DNA from: CAWCUZ01 sp963798795
GTDB lineage: Bacteria; Acidobacteriota; Vicinamibacteria; Vicinamibacterales; SCN-69-37
Reading direction: 5' to 3'
DNA length: 64,000 nt
Assembly (NCBI GenBank): GCA_963798795.1
Contig: CAWCUZ010000001.1
Location: 2,480,001-2,544,000 of the forward strand
The notes below the pieces were generated by a model. It was not told the origin of the DNA and searched no databases. It saw only the letters and a program-made list of their open reading frames with translations. Position numbers and translations under genes: made by a program. This document shows positions 8,165 to 18,194 of the stretch, piece after piece; the first letter of the stretch is position 1; the number at the start of each line of letters is the position of its first letter.

Positions 8165-11122
8165 TCAGAAGTTCACCCGCGCCATGATGCGGATGATCCG
8201 CGGGGCCACGATGCTGTCGACCGTATCGAAGCTCGACTGATCCAGCCGGTTGCTGCCGTAGCTGCGAATCGTCGCCACGTTGAACAGGTTGAACGCCGTG
8301 ATCGACAGGTTCAGCCGGCGGCCGCCGCCCAGGCTGAAGTTCTTGTCCAGCATCGCGTCCACCATCTTCAGCGTCGGCAGGTGCGTCGTGCCGCTCGGCT
8401 CCGCACGCCAGGTCACCGTGCTGCTGGTCGAGCTGGAGGTCGTCCGGCTGCGATACCGCGGGTCGACACTGGCGCGGTACTGAATCGTCCGCGAACTGCC
8501 GTCCTGGATGTTCGCGTTGACGCCCGCGTTCCAGCCGCCCGGCAACTGGTAGCTGCCGTTCAGCTTCACCACGAACCGGTTGCCCGCGCTGTTGACGCCG
8601 TGGGTGTAGTCGTACTGCGTCCGGTTGAACGACGTCGTCCCGTAGCTGCGCGAGTCGTTCCACGTGAAGGATCCGTTCATCTGCCACCGATTGCTCAGCC
8701 GCTTGCGGGCGGTCAGCTCCCAGCCCTTGAAGGTGCTGTAGACATCCGACGGCGAATTCGACCGGTTGTTCACATTCGGCAGCACCGGCGCGTCGGCCTT
8801 CACTCGCCAGTAGGTCCAGCTGTCGGCTGGTGTGCCGGCCGGCAGCGTCGCCAGGTCGTCGGCCGTCGGCGTCCACGCCACTTCCTCCCACATGTCGGCG
8901 GTCTCGCCGATGATGCGGGTGAAGCTGCTCCGGTCGAACTTGCGGTAGACGTAGTTGAGACCCACGCCGAAGTTGGCCATCAGCTCATGTTCGATGCCCA
9001 CGATCGTCTCACGCGTCCGGCGGTTCTTGAGACCCGGATCAATCGTGTTCGCTGAGGCGCGGGGCGAGCCCGTGCTCAGGTCCCAGTTGCCGCTGCTGAC
9101 GCGGATGGTCGACAGGTCGAGCTCGTCGCGCGTGATGAACTGGTCGCCGTTCAGGTCGTTCCATTCCGCGCGCAGTTCGACCCCCGTGTTCGGATTGATG
9201 TTGTCCGAAAACAGGCCGGCCTGGTTGTAGTAGTAGGCGTAGGTCCCCTTCAGGACCGTCTTGCCCGTCCCGAGCAGGTCATAGGTCGCCGACAGGCGCG
9301 GGGACACGTCATTCCACGCAATCCCGGCGTCATCGCCCGCGTAGTCGAACGCCGGCAGGTAGTCCGGGACGATGGGGTTGGCCACGGTCGACGAGCCTCT
9401 CGCCTTGTCGTCCTGGTAGTCCCAGCGCAGCCCGAGGTTCAGCCGCAGCCGGCCCTTGCTGTACGAGTCCTGCAGGTAGGTGCCGTACTGCCACAGGTCG
9501 ACCTTGTAGTTGGCGTCGCGCTCGAGGTAGGCGTACGCGCCGGTTGCGCTGTTGGCGTTGTTGATGAGGGCGATCGCATAGCCGCCGTAATGATCGAAGG
9601 TCGACCACGGCGATGAGTGATAGCGGAATCCGAACTTGAGCGAGTGATCGCCACCCAGAAAGTCCGACAGGAAGTAGCTGCTGTCGGTCTTGACCTCGAT
9701 CGTCGGCCGCTCCGTGATGTACTGGTCGATCGAACGATGCCACGTGTTCGTGTTGTCGTCATAGAGCGGCTGCAGATCGAACTGCGTCGCCGGGTCCTGG
9801 AAGTCGAGCGAGAAGCCCCCCTGCAGGTCCTCGACGGTGGTGTCGAACACCAGCTTGTCGGTGAGGATCCACGTCCACTTGACGTTGTAGCCGGCGTGCA
9901 GCGGGTTCCGGCTGTTGTACTGCCGCCACGTCGTCTCGGGCGGCCGCCGCGAGCTGGCCCCGCGCGCGTTCCGCGTCTTGTCCGAGAAGTTGTACAGGAA
10001 CGCGAACTTGTTCGACGCGTTCAGCTGGTAGTTCAGCTTGCCGTTCGCGTTACTGAGGATCGTCAGGTTGTCCTTGAGACACGCTTGCGTGTCCTTCAGG
10101 TGGTCGTAGTCGCTCGGCGGCGGCGAACACTCGGGCGTCTGCTTGAAAAAGCCGAGCGTGCTCGAGTTGATCCGCTGCTGCGCGAACGCACCCCACCACC
10201 AGAGCCGATTGCGCTGGATGGGCCCGCCCAGCTCGCCCCCGGCCTCGTAAAAGTACTTGAGCGGCGCGCCCGACAGCGGCGTCGTCGACGAGCCGCCGCT
10301 CTCGAACAGGGCGCGGCTCACGTTGTTGAACTGCGTCCGGGCGCCGTCGTAGCCGAACCGGCCGGTGCCCTTGAGGACATTCGACCCGCTGCGCGTCACC
10401 AGGTTGATGTTGATGCCGCTCGTCATGACCGACACGTCCGAGCCGCCCGTCGTCACCTGGATCTCTTCGAACGCGTCGAAGTCGTAATACTGCGCCGACG
10501 CGCCCGTCGCCGCCATATCGGTCGTCGTCCCGCCGTCGATGTTCCACATCGCCTGCGAGCTGCCCACGCCGCGCGTCGAGAAGCCCGGCTGCTGGCCCGA
10601 GGTCGACCCGCCCACGTTCACGCCGTTGACGATGACGCCCGGCACCATGTTCAGCACGGTCCATGGGTCGCGGGCCGTCGGAACATTGTCGAGCACCTCA
10701 CGGTTGAAGGTGGCACCCGTGCTCACGTTCTTCGTGTCCACGACCGGGGCCGCGCCCGAGACCGTCACCGTCTCCTGGACGGTCGACACCTCGAGCTTGG
10801 CGTTGATCTCGGCCGAAAACGCCGTCTGGATGATGATCCCTTCCCGCTTCACGGTCTTGAAGCCGGACAGGTTGAACGTCACCGTGTAGGTGCCAATCGG
10901 GATCTGCGGGAATCGATACGCGCCGGTCGACGACGTGATCGCAATCTGGGCCCGCTGCAGCGCCGGGCCTTCCAGTGTGACGGTGACCCCGGGGACCGGC
11001 GCCTTGCTCGAGTCGGTCGCCTTCCCGAAGATCTCGCCCGTCGACAACTGGGCGTAGGCCGACCCGGCCGCGAGAGCCACCACGGCTCCTGCCAGGACGG
11101 TCAGTCGAAACACACGCATCAT
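8165..11122 (-). CDS. Oar-like TonB-dependent receptor, copy 4
   Basis: Complete 985-residue paralog starting MMRVFRLTVLAGAVVALAAG, with a signal peptide, a carboxypeptidase-regulatory-like domain, a plug (IDGG, INLVTRSGSN) and a barrel ending ARVNF. The EF-hand-like loop DLNGDQFITRDE is retained (plus 9122-9157). It is the most diverged of the complete copies in the 5' flank, and the twin TACTCCAG boxes are not recognisable there. GAGGAG lies upstream of the start. It is divergent from the beta-oxidation operon, with 332 bp between them. As with its paralogs, an outer-membrane uptake role is inferred from family; the ligand is unknown. Confidence 0.92.
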   Translation of the reverse strand: MMRVFRLTVLAGAVVALAAGSAYAQLSTGEIFGKATDSSKAPVPGVTVTLEGPALQRAQIAITSSTGAYRFPQIPIGTYTVTFNLSGFKTVKREGIIIQTAFSAEINAKLEVSTVQETVTVSGAAPVVDTKNVSTGATFNREVLDNVPTARDPWTVLNMVPGVIVNGVNVGGSTSGQQPGFSTRGVGSSQAMWNIDGGTTTDMAATGASAQYYDFDAFEEIQVTTGGSDVSVMTSGININLVTRSGSNVLKGTGRFGYDGARTQFNNVSRALFESGGSSTTPLSGAPLKYFYEAGGELGGPIQRNRLWWWGAFAQQRINSSTLGFFKQTPECSPPPSDYDHLKDTQACLKDNLTILSNANGKLNYQLNASNKFAFLYNFSDKTRNARGASSRRPPETTWRQYNSRNPLHAGYNVKWTWILTDKLVFDTTVEDLQGGFSLDFQDPATQFDLQPLYDDNTNTWHRSIDQYITERPTIEVKTDSSYFLSDFLGGDHSLKFGFRYHSSPWSTFDHYGGYAIALINNANSATGAYAYLERDANYKVDLWQYGTYLQDSYSKGRLRLNLGLRWDYQDDKARGSSTVANPIVPDYLPAFDYAGDDAGIAWNDVSPRLSATYDLLGTGKTVLKGTYAYYYNQAGLFSDNINPNTGVELRAEWNDLNGDQFITRDELDLSTIRVSSGNWDLSTGSPRASANTIDPGLKNRRTRETIVGIEHELMANFGVGLNYVYRKFDRSSFTRIIGETADMWEEVAWTPTADDLATLPAGTPADSWTYWRVKADAPVLPNVNNRSNSPSDVYSTFKGWELTARKRLSNRWQMNGSFTWNDSRSYGTTSFNRTQYDYTHGVNSAGNRFVVKLNGSYQLPGGWNAGVNANIQDGSSRTIQYRASVDPRYRSRTTSSSTSSTVTWRAEPSGTTHLPTLKMVDAMLDKNFSLGGGRRLNLSITAFNLFNVATIRSYGSNRLDQSSFDTVDSIVAPRIIRIMARVNF

Positions 11123-11454
11123 GAGCTCCTCCTCGCGTGTAGCCGGACGGAACCGGATTCTGACTACTGGGCTGACGCGATCCTACGCGCAACGAGCCGG
11201 ACCGTCAAGTACTATACTGGTGTTCAGTAAGCTACTCAGGTCGAGTACTGCACCGTAGCGGATTGGCCTCTGGATGAACCACTTACGGCTGTGTCGGTTG
11301 TGACGCCCTTGGCCGAATCTGGCCTGCCGCAGGATCAGACGACCCCTGGCTCGCCCGCACCCCTCAGCGGACCCGACCGGGCGAAGAACCCGTGGGACGT
11401 CCAGGCCGCAGGCCCGGGAACCGGCTCGCGGTACACTCGGCCAGGAGGTCGAGC
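11123..11454. promoter_or_regulatory. Divergent intergenic region, receptor copy 4 / beta-oxidation operon
   Basis: This 332-bp spacer must hold promoters for both directions. Toward copy 4 there is an inverted repeat TACTG-N5-CAGTA (11215-11229) next to a minus-strand TATAGT. Toward the operon, TACACT (11432-11437) could be a -10 just ahead of AGGAGG (11443-11448). I see no gene or RNA in it. Confidence 0.35.
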
Positions 11455-13783
11455 CTGCGTCAGCGGATCCGGACCGCGGCGGTCATCGGCGCCGGCACGA
11501 TGGGTGCCCGGATTGCCGCGCATCTGGCCAACGCCGGGGTGCCGGTCACCCTCTTCGATCTCACCCGTGAGCGGGCCCGCCAGGCCTGCACCCTCCTCGT
11601 CCACGCCGATCCCCCAGCCCTGTTCGTACCGGACGCCCTCCGCCTCATCGACCCGCGCGGTTTCGAAGAGCTCGCCCTCGTCTCGAGCGCGGACTGGATC
11701 ATCGAAGCCGCGCCCGAGCGGCTGGAACTGAAGCGCCGCCTCGCCGCTGACATCGAGCGCCATTGCCGTCACGACGCCTTCGTCTCGTCCAACACCTCGG
11801 CCCTCTCGCTCGAGGCCATTGCCGACGGCCGATTGGCCGAGTTCCAGCGGCACTGGCTCGGCACGCACTTCTTCAACCCGCCGCGCTACCTCCACCTGGT
11901 CGAGCTGATTCCGACCGGCTCGACCGACCCGGACGTGACGGCCCAACTAGCCGAGTTCCTGGACTGCCGCCTCGGCAAAGGGCCGATCGTTGCGCGGGAC
12001 ACCCCCGGCTTTGTCGCGAACCGGCTCGGACTGTTCGGCGTGGTGCGGCTGCTCGATTCTCGTCGGCCGCGGCGCGTTCAGCCTCGAAGCGGTCGACGCG
12101 GTGACCGGCCCGGCCATCGGGCGCCCGAAGAGCGCGACCTTCCGCACGCTGGACCTCACCGGCCTCGATGTGGTCGCCAGCGTGGCTGCCGACCTCGCCG
12201 TTCGACTCGGCGACGACCACGACCATGTGCACGCATTCCGCCTGCCGGCCTTCGTGGACCGCATGGTCGCCCGCGGACTCCTCGGCGAAAAGTCCGGCGC
12301 CGGTTTCTACAGACGGCTGAAGCCGGCCACCGGCGGTGCCTCCCGAATCCTGACGCTCGACCCGGCCGCGCTGCTCGAGGACACGCCCGTCCCGGACGCC
12401 TCGATCGATCAGCTCTATCGCGAGGCCGAACCGGCCCGATTCGCGGCACTCGAAGCCGCTCCCCCCGGGGAAACCGTCGCGGCGCGTCTTCGGCGTCTCT
12501 TTCTGGGATACGACGACGTCGGATCGCTGCTGAGGGCCTCGCTCGGTCCCCTCCTGCTCTATGCGGCCGAGATCGCACCGGACGTTGCCGGCTCGATCGA
12601 CGACGTCGACCGCGCGATGCGGTGGGGTTTCGGCTGGGAGCTTGGCCCGTTCGAAACGTGGGATGCGATAGGTGTCCGGGAGGTGCTCGACGCCTGCCGC
12701 CCTGCCTCCCTTCCCGGGCTCCTGCAGGACCTTCTGCAGGCCGGGCGGACCGCCTTTCGCGCCGGCGGCCTTCCACCGGCCGGGCGCGGACGCCAGATCC
12801 TGGTGGCCGCCCGGTCCGCGCACGGCGTGGTGAGGCGCTCGCCGGAAGCGAGCCTCGTCGATCTCGGCGACGGCGTGTTCGCCGTGGAGTTCCACTCCAG
12901 GCTGAACGTACTGGGCGGCGATGCGCTCGACATGCTGAACGTCGGGCTCGACGAGGCCGCCGCACGCGGCACGGCGCTGGTGATCGGCGGCGAACGCGAC
13001 CCGTTTTCGGCGGGCGCCGACCTGACACTCGTTCTGCTGGAGGCGCGCGAGGGCAACTGGGAGGGGATCGACCAGATGATCCGGGCCGTTCAGCACACCA
13101 CGCAGCGCCTCAAGGCGGCGCCCGTTCCGGTCGTCGCGGCGCCGGCCGGGCTGGCGCTCGGCGGCGGCTGCGAGATCTGCCTGCACGCCGATCGCATCCA
13201 GGCGGCCGCCGAGTCCTACCTGGGCCTGGTCGAGACGGGCGTGGGCCTGATTCCCGCCGGCGGCGGGACCAAGGAAATGCTGGTCCGCGCGGTCGACTGG
13301 TCCCGTGGCGGCGCGCTCGCGCCGCACGTCCAGCGCGTCTTCGAGACCCTGGCGCTGGCGCGCGTGTCGAGCAGTGCGGCCGATGCGAGTCGACTGGGGT
13401 TTCTGCGGCCGGCTGACGGGGTGAGCCCCAACCGCGAACGGCTGATCGCCGACGCCCGGCGCACGGCGCTCGCGCGCGCCGAGGCGTATCAGCCCGCCGC
13501 TCTTCGCTCCGACGTCCGCGTCGGCGGCGCGGACCTGTTCGCCCGGCTCGCCCTCGGCGTCCATCTCGCCTGGCGCGCCGGACGCGCCACGGACCACGAC
13601 GTCCTCGTCGGACGCAAACTCGCGTGGGTCCTCACCGGCGGCGATCTGCCGCACGCCACGACGGTGAGCGAAGCCTACCTCCTCGATCTCGAGCGCGAGG
13701 CGTTTCTCAGCCTGTGCGGCGAGGCGCGGACCCAGGACCGCATCGCGCACACGCTCAGGACCGGCAAGCCGCTCCGCAACTGA
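11455..13783 (+). CDS. fadN: 3-hydroxyacyl-CoA dehydrogenase/enoyl-CoA hydratase fusion (FadN-type, one frameshift)
   Basis: Multifunctional beta-oxidation enzyme with the dehydrogenase first and the hydratase last, the FadN order and length (about 775 aa once corrected). The N-terminal Rossmann motif is AAVIGAGTMGARIAAHLANA, followed by THFFNPP and DTPGFVANRLGLFG. The C-terminal crotonase part has SAGADLTL and APAGLALGGGCEICLHADR (oxyanion hole), then LVETGVGLIPAGGGTKEML. A single-base shift near 12050-12066 separates the two halves of the dehydrogenase; AVDAVTGPAIGRP resumes in the next frame. AGGAGG at 11443-11448 is six bases before an in-frame CTG (11455), the best-supported start; a GTG at 11392 lacks a ribosome-binding site. 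The stop overlaps the next ATG by one base. Cytoplasmic, first gene of the operon. Confidence 0.85.
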
Positions 13784-14584
13784 TGGATACGGGAACCGGA
13801 TTCCCGATCGTGCTCGTGCCGGGCATCCAGGGACGGTGGGAGTGGATGCGTCCGGCGGTGCGCGCGCTCGCCGCCACGAATCGCGTGCTGACCTTCTCGC
13901 TCGGCGAAGCCGGTGACGACTTCGAGGCCTGGATGAAGCGGATCGACACCGTCCTCGACGAGGCGCGCGTGGCGCGTGCCGCCGTGGTGGGCGTGTCGTT
14001 CGGCGGCCTGATCGCCCTTCGCTACGCGGCGTCACGACCCGGACGGGTGGCGGCGCTGGTGCTCGTCTCCACCCCCTCGCCCACGTTCCGGCCGGAGCGA
14101 GCCACCACGCTGCTGCTCAGGCATCCGATCCTGCTGCTGCCCGTGTTCTGGGTCCGCGCGCTCGTGCGGCTCGGCCCCGAAACCGTATCCGCGTGCGACG
14201 GCTGGCGCGCCCGACTCGGGTTGGGGCTCGCCTACTTCGGGCGGGCCGTCCGGTTTCCGCTCTCACCTGCGAGAATGGCGGGATGGGTGCAACGCTGGCG
14301 GGCGACCGATCTGGCGCACGATGCCGACCGCGTCCGCGCCCCGACACTCGTCATCTCGGGAGAGCCGCGGCTGGATCGCGTCGTCGCCGTGGCCGATACG
14401 GCGGCGTACGCCGAGCGCATTCCGGGCGCCCGGCACACGCAGCTGGAGCGGTACCGGTCACATCGGCCTGATCTCGCGACCGGCATCGTTCGCGCGGCTC
14501 GTCTCGACCTTCGTGGCCTCCACGGTGCCGGCCGACGACGGCTCGAACCGGCGACGCGGCGATTCCGCTGATCATGCATCTTGA
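13783..14584 (+). CDS. Alpha/beta hydrolase in beta-oxidation operon (frameshifted 3' end)
   Basis: Alpha/beta-hydrolase-fold protein of about 266 aa starting MDTGTGFPIVLVPGIQG, with nucleophile elbow GVSFGG, a lid-like segment, then PTLVISGEP ahead of the acid region. The catalytic His lies in TGHIGLISRP, reached only after a one-base shift at 14450-14452 (ctggagcggtaccggtcac). Without the correction the protein loses this His and ends in low-complexity sequence. It is translationally coupled to fadN (TGATG) and overlaps the next gene by 11 bases. Being buried in a fatty-acid operon suggests a thioesterase or esterase acting on acyl-CoA or lipids, but the substrate is not determined by sequence. 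Confidence 0.75.
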
Positions 14585-15215
14585 CATTCCCGGACCCGCC
14601 GGCCCGCTCGAAGCGCTGCTCGACCGGCCGCGGACTGCGGCCGGCGCAGTGCGGCCGCCGCGCGCCATCGTCGTGTTCGCGCATCCGCTGCCGTCGCACG
14701 GCGGCACCATGCACACGAAGACCGTGTTTCAGGGCGCCAAAGGGCTGGTGCGCATCGGGTGCGCCGTGCTGCGATTCAACTTCCGCGGCATCGGCACGAG
14801 CGCCGGGACGTTCAGCGGCGGATCGGGCGAGCTCGAGGATTTCCGGTCGGCGCTCGATTTTGCCGGCGGGCGATATCCGGGTCTGCCCGTCTGGGCGGCC
14901 GGCTTCTCGTTCGGATCCTGGGTGGCGCTCGAAACCGGGGCCGTCGATCCGCGCGTGTCGGTCCTCATCGGCATCGCACCGCCCGTCGCGCGCCAGGGAT
15001 ACGAGTTCCCGAACACGCTCGCCTCGCTCAAACCCAAGTTCTTCGTGCAGGGTGACCTCGACGAGCTCTGCCCGCTCAAGGCACTGCGGGCGTTCTATTC
15101 CAGGCTGCACGAGCCGAAGGAGCTCGTGGTGATCGACGGCGCCAATCACCTCTTCGAAGGCAAGACGCAGGAGGTCGGCGACGCCCTGGAGGATTTGCTG
15201 AGCGATGTCGAGTAG
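14574..15215 (+). CDS. Alpha/beta hydrolase, COG2945-like
   Basis: Compact 213-residue hydrolase. It has an oxyanion-type HPLPSHGGTM segment near residue 37, the FNFRGIGTSAG strand, a GFSFGS nucleophile elbow, an acid in QGDLDELCP and a His in GANHLFEG. This is the order seen in the COG2945 group of small alpha/beta hydrolases, and the length is typical. No signal peptide, so cytoplasmic. It overlaps the upstream hydrolase by 11 bases and the thiolase downstream by 11, so it is co-translated in the fatty-acid operon. The sequence does not say whether it acts on acyl-CoA, acyl glycerol or an unrelated ester. Confidence 0.85.
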   Translation: MHLDIPGPAGPLEALLDRPRTAAGAVRPPRAIVVFAHPLPSHGGTMHTKTVFQGAKGLVRIGCAVLRFNFRGIGTSAGTFSGGSGELEDFRSALDFAGGRYPGLPVWAAGFSFGSWVALETGAVDPRVSVLIGIAPPVARQGYEFPNTLASLKPKFFVQGDLDELCPLKALRAFYSRLHEPKELVVIDGANHLFEGKTQEVGDALEDLLSDVE

Positions 15216-16410
15216 GCCGCCGGTCGACCCGGCCGTCATCGTGAGCGCGGTCCGCACGCCGGTGGGCAAGGCGCCGACCGGGTGTCTCAGCGCATCCCGT
15301 CCCGACGAGCTGGCCGCGCTCGTCCTGGCCGAGGCGCTGCGCCGCGCGCCCGCCATCGATCCGGCCGACGTCGACGACGTGGTGCTGGGGTGCGCAATGC
15401 CGGAGGCCGAGCAGGGCCTCAACGTGGCGCGGATCGCGAGCCTGCGCGCCGGCATTCCGGTGGGCGCCGCGGCGGTGACCGTCAATCGTTTCTGCGCGTC
15501 CGGGCTCGACGCGGTCGCGCGCGGCGCGGCGGACGTCGAGGCCGGCGCCTCGTCTGTCGTGCTCGCCGGCGGCACGGAGTCGATGAGCCGCGTCCCGATG
15601 GGCGGCCACACGGTCGCGCCGAATCCGGAGTTGATGACGCGCTACCCGGACGTGTACCTGACGACGGGGCTGGTGGCCGAGAACCACGCGCGGGAGAGCG
15701 GCATCTCGCGCGAGGCCCAGGACGCGTTCGCCCTGCGCAGCCATCAGCGCGCGATCGCGGCCATCGACGCCGGCCGGTTTCGCGACGAGATCGTACCCGT
15801 TCTCGTGGATCGCATCGCGCCGCCCGCGTCGCGCTCGCCGGACCGGCCGACCGTGAACCGCGACCAGGTCGACACGGACGAAGGTCCGCGCCGCGACACG
15901 TCGGCCGAGGCGCTCGCGCGGCTGCGGCCCGCGTTCCATCACTCCGGCACCGTGACCGCCGGCAACTCGTCGCAGACCAGCGACGGCGCAGCCGCCGTGC
16001 TGATTACGTCGCTCTCGACGGCCGAACGGAACGGACTGGCGCCGCTGGCCCGCGTGGTCGGCTACGCGACGGCCGGTGTGGAACCGGAGCGGTTCGGTCT
16101 CGGTCCGGTCCCGGCCATCCGGAAAGTGCTGGCGCGAACCGGCCTCACACTCGATCGCATCGACCTCGTGGAGTTCAACGAGGCCTTCGCCGCCCAGGTG
16201 CTCGCGTGCCTGCAACTCCTGCCGATCGATCCCGAGCGCATGAACGTCAACGGCGGCGCCATCGCGCTCGGTCACCCCCTCGGCTGCACGGGCGCGCGGC
16301 TGGTCACGTCGCTGCTCCACGAAATGCGCCGGCGCCGGGCGCGCTACGGCCTCGTCGCCTTGTGCGTCGGCGGCGGCATGGGTGCGGCGGCGGTCTTCGA
16401 GCGCCTGTGA
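15205..16410 (+). CDS. fadA: Acetyl-CoA C-acyltransferase (3-ketoacyl-CoA thiolase)
   Basis: Thiolase of 401 residues that cleaves 3-ketoacyl-CoA to acetyl-CoA plus a shortened acyl-CoA. The acylated Cys is in NRFCASGL (about Cys97). The NEAFA motif and the catalytic pair GHPLG (about His357) and LCVGGGMG (about Cys387) are all present, so it should be active. It starts inside the previous gene and is followed by acyl-CoA dehydrogenase after 26 bp. The order fadN-fadA-fadE matches the Bacillus subtilis fadNAE arrangement, with two hydrolases inserted after fadN. No frameshift here, unlike its neighbours. Confidence 0.93.
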   Translation: MSSRPPVDPAVIVSAVRTPVGKAPTGCLSASRPDELAALVLAEALRRAPAIDPADVDDVVLGCAMPEAEQGLNVARIASLRAGIPVGAAAVTVNRFCASGLDAVARGAADVEAGASSVVLAGGTESMSRVPMGGHTVAPNPELMTRYPDVYLTTGLVAENHARESGISREAQDAFALRSHQRAIAAIDAGRFRDEIVPVLVDRIAPPASRSPDRPTVNRDQVDTDEGPRRDTSAEALARLRPAFHHSGTVTAGNSSQTSDGAAAVLITSLSTAERNGLAPLARVVGYATAGVEPERFGLGPVPAIRKVLARTGLTLDRIDLVEFNEAFAAQVLACLQLLPIDPERMNVNGGAIALGHPLGCTGARLVTSLLHEMRRRRARYGLVALCVGGGMGAAAVFERL

Positions 16411-16436
16411 CACCAGCCGCGCCAGGGAAAAGTGGC

Positions 16437-18194
16437 ATGATCGGCCCGATGGACACTGCGGCTCCCGCACACGCCGGCGGCGACTGGCTCTTCTCGAGCG
16501 CCTCGCCGGCCGACGTCTTCACGCCCGAGCGGCTCAGCGCCGGAACATCGGCTGGTCGCGCAGACCGCGCGCGAATTCGTCGCCAAGGAAGTGCTGCCGG
16601 CGCTCGACGCCCTGGAGGCGAAGGACTGGACGCGTGGCTCGCGCGCTGCTCGGGCGCGCCGGCGAACTCGGCCTGCTCGGCATCGACGTGCCGGAGGCGC
16701 TCGGCGGCGTCGGCCTCGACAAGGTCACGTCGATCGTCGTCGGCGAGGCCGTCGGGCCGACGTCCGGATTCGCCACGACGTTCGGCGGGCAGACCGGGCT
16801 CGCCATGATTCCGATCCTGTGCTTCGGCACCGAGACACAGCAGCGGCGGTACCTGCCGCGCATCGTCACCGGCGAGCTCGTGGGCGCGTACTGCCTGAGC
16901 GAATCGGGATCCGGATCGGACGCCCTCTCGGCGCGCGACCCGCGCCACCCGGCAGCCCGATGGCTCGTGGCGGCTGAACGGCGAAAAGATGTGGATCACG
17001 AACGGCGGCTTCGCCGACGTCTTCATCGTCTTCGCCAAGGTCGACGGCGAGCAGTTCTCCGCGTTCATCGTCGAGCGCGGCTTCCCGGGCGTGACGATCG
17101 GCAAGGAAGAACACAAGATGGGCCTGCTCGGCTCGTCCACGACGGCGATCCTCCTGCCGGACGCGGAGGTGCCCGCGGCGAACCTGCTCGGCGAGATCGG
17201 CAAGGGACACAAGATCGCCTTCAACGTGCTCAACTACGGCCGGTTCAAGCTGGCAGGGATGTGCACGGGGAGCGCCCGCGGCGCTCTTGCCGAAGCCGCG
17301 CGCTACGCGGCCACGCGCCGCCAGTTCGGCCAGCCCATCGCGACGTTCGGCGCCATCCGGCACAAGCTGGCGGAAATGACGGTGCGGCTGTACGGCGTCG
17401 AAAGCGCGCTGTACCGCGTGGCGGGACTGATCGATGCCGCCATCGGGGCCGCCGGGGACGGACCGGACGCGCTCGCCGGCGCGTTCGAGGAGTTCGCCGT
17501 CGAGGCCTCGCTCCTGAAGGTTGCCGGGAGCGAAATGGTCGGCTATGTCGTCGACGAAAACGTCCAGGTGCACGGCGGCAACGGCTTCGTGCGCGACTAC
17601 CCGGCCGAGCGGCACTATCGCGACGCGCGGGTGAACCGGATCTTCGAGGGCACGAACGAGATCAACCGGATCCTGGCGCCGACGCTGCTGATCCGGCGCG
17701 GCGTGAAGGGCGCGGTGCCGCTCCTGGCCGCCGCGCGAGCGCTCCAGGACGAGGTGCCCGGGCCGGCGGCGGCCGTCGGCGACGCGGCCTCGCGCACGGT
17801 CGCGGGCATGAAGAAGACGAGCATCCTGCTGCTCGGGCTCGCCATGCAGACCTACGGCGAAACGCTGGCGCGGGAGCAGGAGGTCCTGATGCTCGTCTCG
17901 GACGCGCTCGTCGACACCCTGGTCGCCGACAGCGCCGCGCTCCGCGCGCTGGCCTCCGGCGGCGATGCGCTGCATGCCGACGTCGCGGCGGTCCTGGCGC
18001 ATGATGGAGCCGTCCGGGTGGAGGCGACCGCCCGGACGGCGATTGCCGCCATGACGTCGGGCGACAGTCTTCGGACGACGCTCGCCGCGCTGGGCCGGCT
18101 GCTCACGATCGAACCGGCGAACACGGTGGCGGTCCGGCGCCGCATCGCCGACCGGGTGGTCGACGGGAAGGGCTATCCGTTTGGCCCGCGCTAG
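16437..18194 (+). CDS. fadE: Acyl-CoA dehydrogenase (FadE-like, three frameshifts)
   Basis: FAD-dependent acyl-CoA dehydrogenase of about 585 aa with a C-terminal extension, the size of Bacillus FadE. Recognisable parts in order: HRLVAQTAREFVAKEVLPAL, LGLLGIDVPEALGGVGLDK, AYCLSESGSGSD, GEKMWITNGGFADVF, RRQFGQPIATFGAI, VDENVQVHGGNGFVRDYPAE and IFEGTNEINR (the FAD/substrate-site segments of the family). One-base shifts near 16550, 16630 and 16940 each need removal of one base; downstream of 16989 the frame is open to the stop. AGGGA precedes the ATG at 16437. It catalyses the first step of the cycle; its electron acceptor (ETF) is not in the window. Confidence 0.83.
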
